Assembly: GCA_023333565.1 (NCBI GenBank)
Contig: JAJKFH010000962.1
Coordinates: forward strand, 124,001 to 188,000
DNA from: Puffinus mauretanicus
Lineage: Eukaryota; Chordata; Aves; Procellariiformes; Procellariidae
Length of the DNA: 64,000 nt
Direction of reading: 5' to 3'
The position numbers and the translations under genes were made by a program. This document shows, piece by piece, positions 57,212-64,000 of this stretch. The notes beneath the pieces were generated by a model, which did not search any database, was not told the DNA's origin, and saw only the letters and a program-made list of their open reading frames with translations. The stretch's first letter is position 1, and each line of letters starts with the position of its first letter.

Positions 57212-59030
57212 AAGTCACGAACATCAGTTTTCACTTTGCTAGGCCAAGAAATTTAGTTTAAAAACTAAATGCTCTCTAATTCTGTGTGTAAGATTCTGCA
57301 GAATTCTAAAACAGTAAATACGCAGTCATACAAATGAGATCACATTTTTTCTTCATTGTCATTTCAGTTTGATACACTTCTAATATATTGAAAGTGCAAG
57401 CATCTCAGAATTAGAATATGCATTTAGTTTACAAAATCTGAATTGCTTCACAGAAGGAAAGGATGCAAGGTTGAATACATTTAAAATCTGTGGGTTTTTT
57501 TTTCTTTTTTTTTTCTTTTTGTTTTTTCAATGGCTGTCTTATGCTTACTGGGGATGGGGAACTGAATCTGGCTGAGAATGAATTTGAGGTTGTTGTACAC
57601 TTAGTGCAAAGCTTTGTCAAGGCATTTAGTGTTGGCTTTGGTGATCCCCAGGAAGTAATTTTCACTGATTTCAGAAGGAGCAGAATTAGGCCAGCTAAGA
57701 ACACCTGCAAGTGCTGCAGAAAGATAAAGATAAGATACACGTTTCAGCCTGGGAAAACTTCCAACCTCAGTTTGCTATGCCTTCAAAGCACTGCAAAAAG
57801 TCTAATTCCTGGATCCCTTTGGTGAGGTATGTTCTTTTATATCTTCTTTTGAAGTAACCTTTCACCACGTGTGTGTTGTGAGGGAGATGAGGAGAGTTCA
57901 TTAGCACAGCTGAAGAGAGCTGTAGAAGAGGCTTTAGTTTTAAGGGTACTTAAAAATACTCCTGAAGTGCAGTGCTGCACTGAACATATATGTTATTGGA
58001 CTGTTGGCAGGATCAAGAAGTCAGTGTACTGTTTAGGGTGACTGCTTTTCAAAAGTACCCTGATAATACAGAGTCCCCAGTATGTTGGAGTGTGACGTTC
58101 ACATAAACACTGTAAGGGGTAGAATGTTGTCCTCGTGTTTGAAATTGTTGGTCTTAACTCACGTTTCAACCATGTGTAGCTTCAGGAAATGAAGATGTTT
58201 TCTTACCTATACAAGGTGTCAGGCATTTGTGACTTTCATTGCAGTATACTGTGATTTTCTTTCTTTCTCTTTTTTTTTTTTTTTTCCTCTTTGCTCTCCA
58301 AAAGGCATCCACCAAAGGGCAGTTACGGAATTAGACTTTGGGAGTTGCTTGGTGCTAGACTGGTTTTTAATATCTCAAATGCTGCTGCCTCTCCTTCAGC
58401 CTTATTAAGACTCTTTCTAAAAGTGAATTCAGCATGATAAAGTAGTGCAGCAGCTTGCACTTACTGTCTAATAATTTGTTTAGTCAATGAACTCATTCAA
58501 AATCAGAGAAAGTGGCATCATGCTAACTCTATTTTAGCCTTCACAGCTGAAATTCCTGGATATATTAGACGTGAGGAAAGTGACTTTTCTCAGTCCATGT
58601 CAAACTTGTGTGTAGTGTGGATTCTAGCTCTGACATTAATCAAGCCCTGTCCACGATGGCTTTAAAAGCTTCCCTTAATATCCTGTTAGCATGACATTTT
58701 GAAATGTTTCGAACCAGTCTTGATACTTACGACCTCTGCCATGTATCTACTTTCCCTACCATTTCATATACTTAAGATGAACAAAAATGCTGATGCATCC
58801 TTTTGTGTACATTTATTATACCTGATTAAAAATAAAAAGCAAATGGTGTGTTAGATTTTTAACTGCTCTCTCTCCTCTTTTCCAAGGACTTTGCCAAAAC
58901 TAGCTTGACATTTTGTATCTTTTTCCTAAAGTAGTTCCCTGGTTTAGATGCTGCGTTTTTTTCACAATGTTCCCGAGTCTTGTTGCTGTTACGTTTTATA
59001 CTTAAAATAAACCTGAAAATGCTCAAATTC
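57212..59030 (+). other. THAP1 3' UTR (inferred)
   Basis: AT-rich sequence after the stop with T runs at about 57496-57520 and 58268-58285. AATAAA occurs at 58831 and 59006, giving UTR lengths of about 1.6 or 1.8 kb. No coding feature is seen. Confidence 0.55.
58831..58836 (+). terminator. Candidate THAP1 polyadenylation signal
   Basis: AATAAA followed within 20 bases by GGTGTGTTAG, a GT-rich element. A second AATAAA lies at 59006-59011. Which one is used cannot be told from sequence. Confidence 0.55.
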
Positions 59031-62000
59031 AAAAAGTGACAAGGAAAAGCCATTTAAACAACTGTTGCTATGCTGTTGGCATGTGTGGCCAGATAGCAGA
59101 CTGCTTCTGTTTTCTCTGCAAAATACCCTCTCTTCTTACTCTCTGGGAATTTAAGTGTGACTTCCTGAGGCAGGGTGGGTTGCTGCAATACCACACCCCC
59201 GTGGCTGGGGTGCTCCTGCCACCCCCTCCTCCCCCCCGCCATTTGGCTGCATACTCCCGTTACTACCCTTCTTACTTGCAGCGGTTCTGGTGCAGGTTGC
59301 GCCCTTCTGTGGGGCAGTTCCACTCACTGAAGCAGCAGGTTTGGCTTGTAGTGGAGGGGCAGAGGAAGACCAACAGTATCGGATCTGATAGGAGAAAAAG
59401 GCAGGGCCAGGAGCTGAGGATGGGGAGAAATAAGTCCTCTCCTCCGGCTGCAATGTGCTGTTGCATTACGTCAGCTGCTTCTGAGAATGTAACGGTAACT
59501 TCATACTCTTAACGTTCAGCACCGTTTCCTTCCACCCTGGCCAAAGATCCCCTTATGCTCTGGCTGCTGTGCCTGTTGGGCCCTTCCTTCAGGTGTTTTA
59601 GCTTCATAACCCCACAGAAAAGCAGCCCCAAAAAAGTAAGTCAGCAAGGTAAATTTAAGGCACACTGATAGATGACTGGTGTGCAGAGTTCTTGTGTGTT
59701 TAACCTTTTCATATTGGTGAAGTTGGTTTAATGGCTGACTCAAGTAAATGTTCCTTCCGTTGAGAGGGGTGATTATGGTTTGTCTCGAGGGTTTTGGTAG
59801 TACCAGGTTGAAGAGGGGACTGCTACCCCGTTGCTGACGCTTCCTTTCCTATTATCAAAGGATTTTTCTAAGAAGAGATGCAGTCTGTTCTGACAATGGG
59901 CTCGAATTTCTCCTGCAGCAACTCTTTTTTTCTTTTTTTTTTCCTTCTTTAAAAAAAAAACCTCGCTAACTCCTGATGTAGTGATGTTAGGGCTAGGTGT
60001 GGACTCTGCTAGGCCCATGAGGGCTGTCAATATCGCAGAGCTCTGAAGTGGGGAAAAAAGGCTGGCACAGAAACAACTGATTGTCTTTCAGCAGTTGACT
60101 TTTCCGGCACTGCGCCCTACCCTGCACTATACTATCATCTCTCTGATTGACAGCAATATAGAAAGAGAAGATGAAGGCTATCTGCTACTGGCCAGGCTAG
60201 GAAAGGAATTCTAGCTTTTCATGTAAAATTAATAGGCACAATATGTCCCCCAAGCATTTGTTAAAATTTCCTCTCTTTTTAAAGTGGTATCTGTTACATT
60301 CACACAATCAGCTGTGAAAGGACTGCATCACGTACTGTTTGTATTGGCCACAACTGGTACCTGCACATAGCAGCGATTTTGAAAACATTCTGGAAAAAAG
60401 TGACTGGGAGTTAAAAAGCAAAGACGGGAATGTAGAATGGCATGTGGTTGTCCAATTGCGCATGAAGTAGCTGATATTTGTTTAAACACATGTAACTGCG
60501 CTTCACTGAAGCCTATTTTATAAAGCAAACAATTCAAGGAAGTTAGAAAGTAGCAAAATTGGCAAAAATGCTCCATCCTTAAAATCTGGATGGAGAGATT
60601 TGTTTTGAAATGGGCTGATTCTTCAATAGGCAGAAATTAGAGCTGCTTCTAAAAAGAGAAGTGTTGGCTTACTTCCCCCTGTTGCCCCAATTTCCCTTTT
60701 GCAGTGGTAGGGTATCTGACCTGTGTGTAGTGTTTACTTTGTTTCTCCTTACACCTCTGCAAAGTATTAGATTTCCCTGTCCAGCTGGGACAGTTCAAAC
60801 CCAGAGGTATGTTTTATGGGGAAAAATGAATAGCTAAATACTTGGGTTACTGCTTGTCACAGTGAAGGAGTCCTTCGTCACTGCCCTTTTTTCTCCTCTG
60901 CTTCCCGTTGCCGTCTTGTCTATGTCGTTACTAGTGTGGTCTTAACATCTGTGGCAGCAAATTAATGAAACTGAGATTTCCAAGAAATCTGCTGTCCTGC
61001 TGAGATTTCATTTTCCTTCTCCTTCAGCTCTACATGGAGTTTAGGGTACAGCTGCCCCGTGTGAATTTTGAAGGAGCTCTCTTGCAGCTGAAGAAAGTGC
61101 AAAGCAAATACCAGTTTGAATGTAGGAAGAAGGAAAGCAAAGTAGTTTCTTGGGTAAAACTAAACCCACAACAGTTTCTAAGTCCATCTCAAAAGACTTC
61201 TCCTATTACATGCTTCTCTGGAACCGGGCAGTTATTCCTAGCTGCCCTTTCGCTTTGTTTCTTTCCTGAGATCTGTCTTAGGTTTTAGCCTATAGGCTTA
61301 TCTGTTTCCTGCCAGCTTACACCTTCATCAGGTGGCTTTGGCAGCGTGGAAAGGGGTGTTTTGAGCTATTGTCTAATTCTGAAACCAAAACACAATCTGC
61401 CAAAGCACATTGATGCTTACAGTCTGTCATGACTACAAGTTCGGGTGTATAATTCTTGCTGTTTTAAGCACCGCAGGTTTATTTGCCATACCTTAGCCAT
61501 GATAATCATTTATTAATAAATGAGAAAGAGCAAAACAGGATACATGATTCAAAAATATGATGATGACAGTAATTGCTATTACAGATTTCTCTTTGTGCCT
61601 GTTCAACGCTTTCAACGGAAATTTTATCTTCTTATAGAGATCTTTTGATGGAACTGCAGCATTTTATTGCGCAAACTGGGCAGTGTTACACAGACTGAAG
61701 GAGTTTAAAAGTGTGCAGAAAGAATGTGTTGCAAAGTTCCACTATGAATAACTTGAAACAGTTCCCAAAGGAAAGTCATCTTAAATATTCTTAAGTCAAA
61801 GAAAACATTTAAATCGGTTACTCAGAAGGAAATTTTCAAGAACCTCTCTTGAGAATAGACACATTACATTGCCATAATTAAAACATTGCAATAATTAAAT
61901 CTCTCCACAGTCCTGCCACTATTAGTTCATTTAGCATTGAGTATCAAGCCGTTTATTGCCTGTCGTTCAAAATGATCTAGTGATCCTCCTGTAGCTGCCT

Positions 62001-64000
62001 CCTTCCATGGTACAGGGGGAAGAGCTTGTAAGGCCCGGGCTCACACATTCCTGGAACATCTGAAAAAGTGATTGTCCTCTGCATCTTAATTGGTTCTAGT
62101 GATCTGCTGAAAGGTCTTTTGGTTGGTGGTCTATTAAAAGGTCCTTTGGTTAGGGAGGAGCATGGAGAATACCATGAGGCTAGTCGTTTGGGTTTCTTGT
62201 GAACTTAGAGAGGACTTGAGCAAATTAGGCAGGCTTGTCATTTCCTTTCAGGTTTCACTGTATGTGACTGTTAAAGGTTCAGAGTCTGTGGCTATACTAG
62301 TCATCTAAAGGTGAACCAACTCTTCAGTATTTGAATCTGTGAAAGACATGTAGTTTGCTATTGGGAGATCTTCAATTCAGTGACCTGGGACAGGTAATCC
62401 AGAAAAAGGAATGGGTCTTGCTTTCAGTAATGGTTTCTTCTTTCATCTTGGGCTCATTTACCAGCCCCCAGCCAGACTCCAATATTCTCTAACCAGGTTC
62501 TCATAGATGTACCCAGGACTTTGATTTAGCAGAGTGATACAGCAGTATACTGAAATCACAGCACAAGCACCACAATTGCAATACACAGCAGAATCACAAT
62601 ACAAACGTACTATACAAATTCCCATTACTGGTCCCTAAATGCTCACCATCATGACACTGTGTGTCCCCAGTTGCCGGAAAAGAATATGTGAGTTAAACCC
62701 AGCTCAAGCCAGTTGCTTTCTTCCAAGCTGATTGTGTGAGTTGTTCAGTTTTTATACTTTATACTGGGCTGAGTCACAGGGAGAGTCCCCTCCCACGCTG
62801 GTCTGGCTAGCTCAGGAAAACATTACTTGCGACTAATTATTTCAGGGAAGGCTGTTTATGCAATCTGATGAGAATATACTGCTTTAGGTACACAGCTGTA
62901 TACCTAAAACGAAGGTTATCACCCAGTCCCCCTTGTGCTGAGATAATTTCAGCTTCCTTTATGACAATTCATCGTTATTCCTCAGATTCTTCCCTGAGCT
63001 CATCATTGATGCCCATCTCCTATGGGCCTTCTTCCATTGCAGGGGTCAGTCACACATCCCCACACCGTCTCTTTTCAGGACTATCCTCACACGTCTTTTT
63101 CAGGAGGAAGTGAACTTTTTTGGCTTCAGGTGCTTTACAGTCTGGACCCATGGCTCAGAAAGGAAGGAATTTTCAAGGGTGATACTTTTTTTTATGTTAA
63201 GAGGAAGGGATCTTGTTCTGAGCTTAAGAAATCCCAGGACTTCCACCTGTACTTTCAGGTTTAGGATGACAACCACAGAGCTGGCTCTGCAGAGAAGGAA
63301 GCTTCAGGATACCCACTTTCACAGCTCAGTCCAGAGTTCTCGCTCTTTTTTGTGTTTTGTGTTGTTTGTTGTTTTTTTTTCTTTTCTTCTTCTTTTCTTG
63401 TATTGATAGGATCAGACTCTTCATTCGTCAATTCACTGATGTTGGTGCCCTCAGGTCCAGAGGAATGGCACCTGCACGCAAAGAAAATCTAAATGGAGAG
63501 AGACTTGTTCCCAAGCTGGCTGTGAGATACCAAGGTGGAGTCTTCTGCTCTCGCTAGAGCACGTGCCACGTGAGCTCAGGCCACAGGAGCTGGCCTGATA
63601 AATGTTTCCATTTCTGATATTTTAAGCTTGAGCTATACTTGCAGGCTTGTCTCATAGGTGTCCTGAGCTGATATGGTGTTTTATCAAGAGATTTTGTGGT
63701 GGCAGTTTATCTGAGGGACTCCAGGAGTCACTGCTGGATGAATGAATATTTGTGGTGTTATGTCCAAGGACTGAAAAAGAATTTATGTATCAATAACCTC
63801 AAATTCTGTAGTCTGTACATTCAGTTCTTAACTTCATTTATCTCCTTCTGAGTCCAAATAGGAAAATCTTTCTATTAGTTTTCTTTTCTTTGACTGACAA
63901 GGGGCTGAAATTGCTCAGAGTTTATTTATGTATCCAGCGTGGTGAGGAACTGGGCAGGTTCTGCACTACAGGTACTATAGCATGGAAATCTCCTGGTTGT
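59031..64000. other. Intergenic DNA right of THAP1
   Basis: No gene or known repeat is recognised. In mammals the next gene is a nicotinic receptor subunit (CHRNA6) on the opposite strand, but nothing like its conserved exons is visible here. A 16-base palindrome lies at 61507-61522. A strong polypyrimidine tract ending in TTGATAG at about 63404-63410 looks like a splice acceptor, but the frame after it matches no protein I know. Confidence 0.55.

Noticed and set aside
61507..61522. 16-base perfect palindrome CATTTATTAATAAATG
   Set aside because: AT-rich palindromes of this size arise by chance, and nothing around it suggests an element end.
62460..62960. Stretch resembling a degraded LTR or other repeat
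   Set aside because: CA-rich text looked LTR-like, but I found no TG...CA ends, target duplication, or primer-binding site that I could defend.
63340..63560. Strong polypyrimidine tract and acceptor followed by an open frame
   Set aside because: The frame after the acceptor matches no protein I know and no donor or partner exon is evident.

Overview
The window looks like avian nuclear DNA. Protein-coding exons are short and split by GT-AG introns. A CR1 retrotransposon tail carrying the bird-type 3' end sits in one intron, with two much older CR1 remnants elsewhere, and two compact, very GC-rich CpG islands stand in otherwise AT-rich DNA. RNF170 and THAP1 lie in tandem on the + strand, the arrangement I know from the human 8p11.21 region. 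The exact species cannot be told from the sequence.

Layout. Positions 1-21.1 kb hold RNF170, an ER-membrane RING E3 ubiquitin ligase. Six coding exons lie between 6167 and 17804, and the first exon or exons fall left of the window. Positions 21.1-48.1 kb are a long intergenic stretch with an ancient CR1 copy, small GC patches and only weak ORFs. Positions 48142-49422 on the - strand hold an intronless Jun-family bZIP gene inside a CpG island. Positions 52.0-53.3 kb are a second CpG island that is the THAP1 promoter. THAP1 occupies 52786-57211 in three coding exons and encodes a zinc-dependent THAP-domain transcription factor. From its 3' UTR to the right end I find no recognisable gene.

The main point of interest is the Jun-family gene. 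In the human locus as I know it, RNF170 and THAP1 are neighbours with nothing like this between them. The predicted 426-residue protein has a near-perfect Jun basic region and leucine zipper, and it keeps short Jun signature blocks in the same order as JUN, JUNB and JUND. It lacks the two Ser-Pro JNK target sites, lacks the SUMO-type lysine before the [12 protein letters not shown] block, and ends in a different alanine/proline-rich C-terminal tail. It may be a fourth Jun paralogue retained in birds, or an old retrocopy that became a gene.

Other observations are a one-base shift that puts the ancestral-looking RNF170 start codon out of frame, a TG/TA repeat against the acceptor of that exon, a tandem NAGNAG acceptor in RNF170, and an 18-proline tract in THAP1. 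The genes do not form one pathway. RNF170 acts on inositol trisphosphate receptors at the ER. The Jun-like protein and THAP1 are DNA-binding regulators whose CpG-island promoters face away from each other about 2.5-3.5 kb apart.
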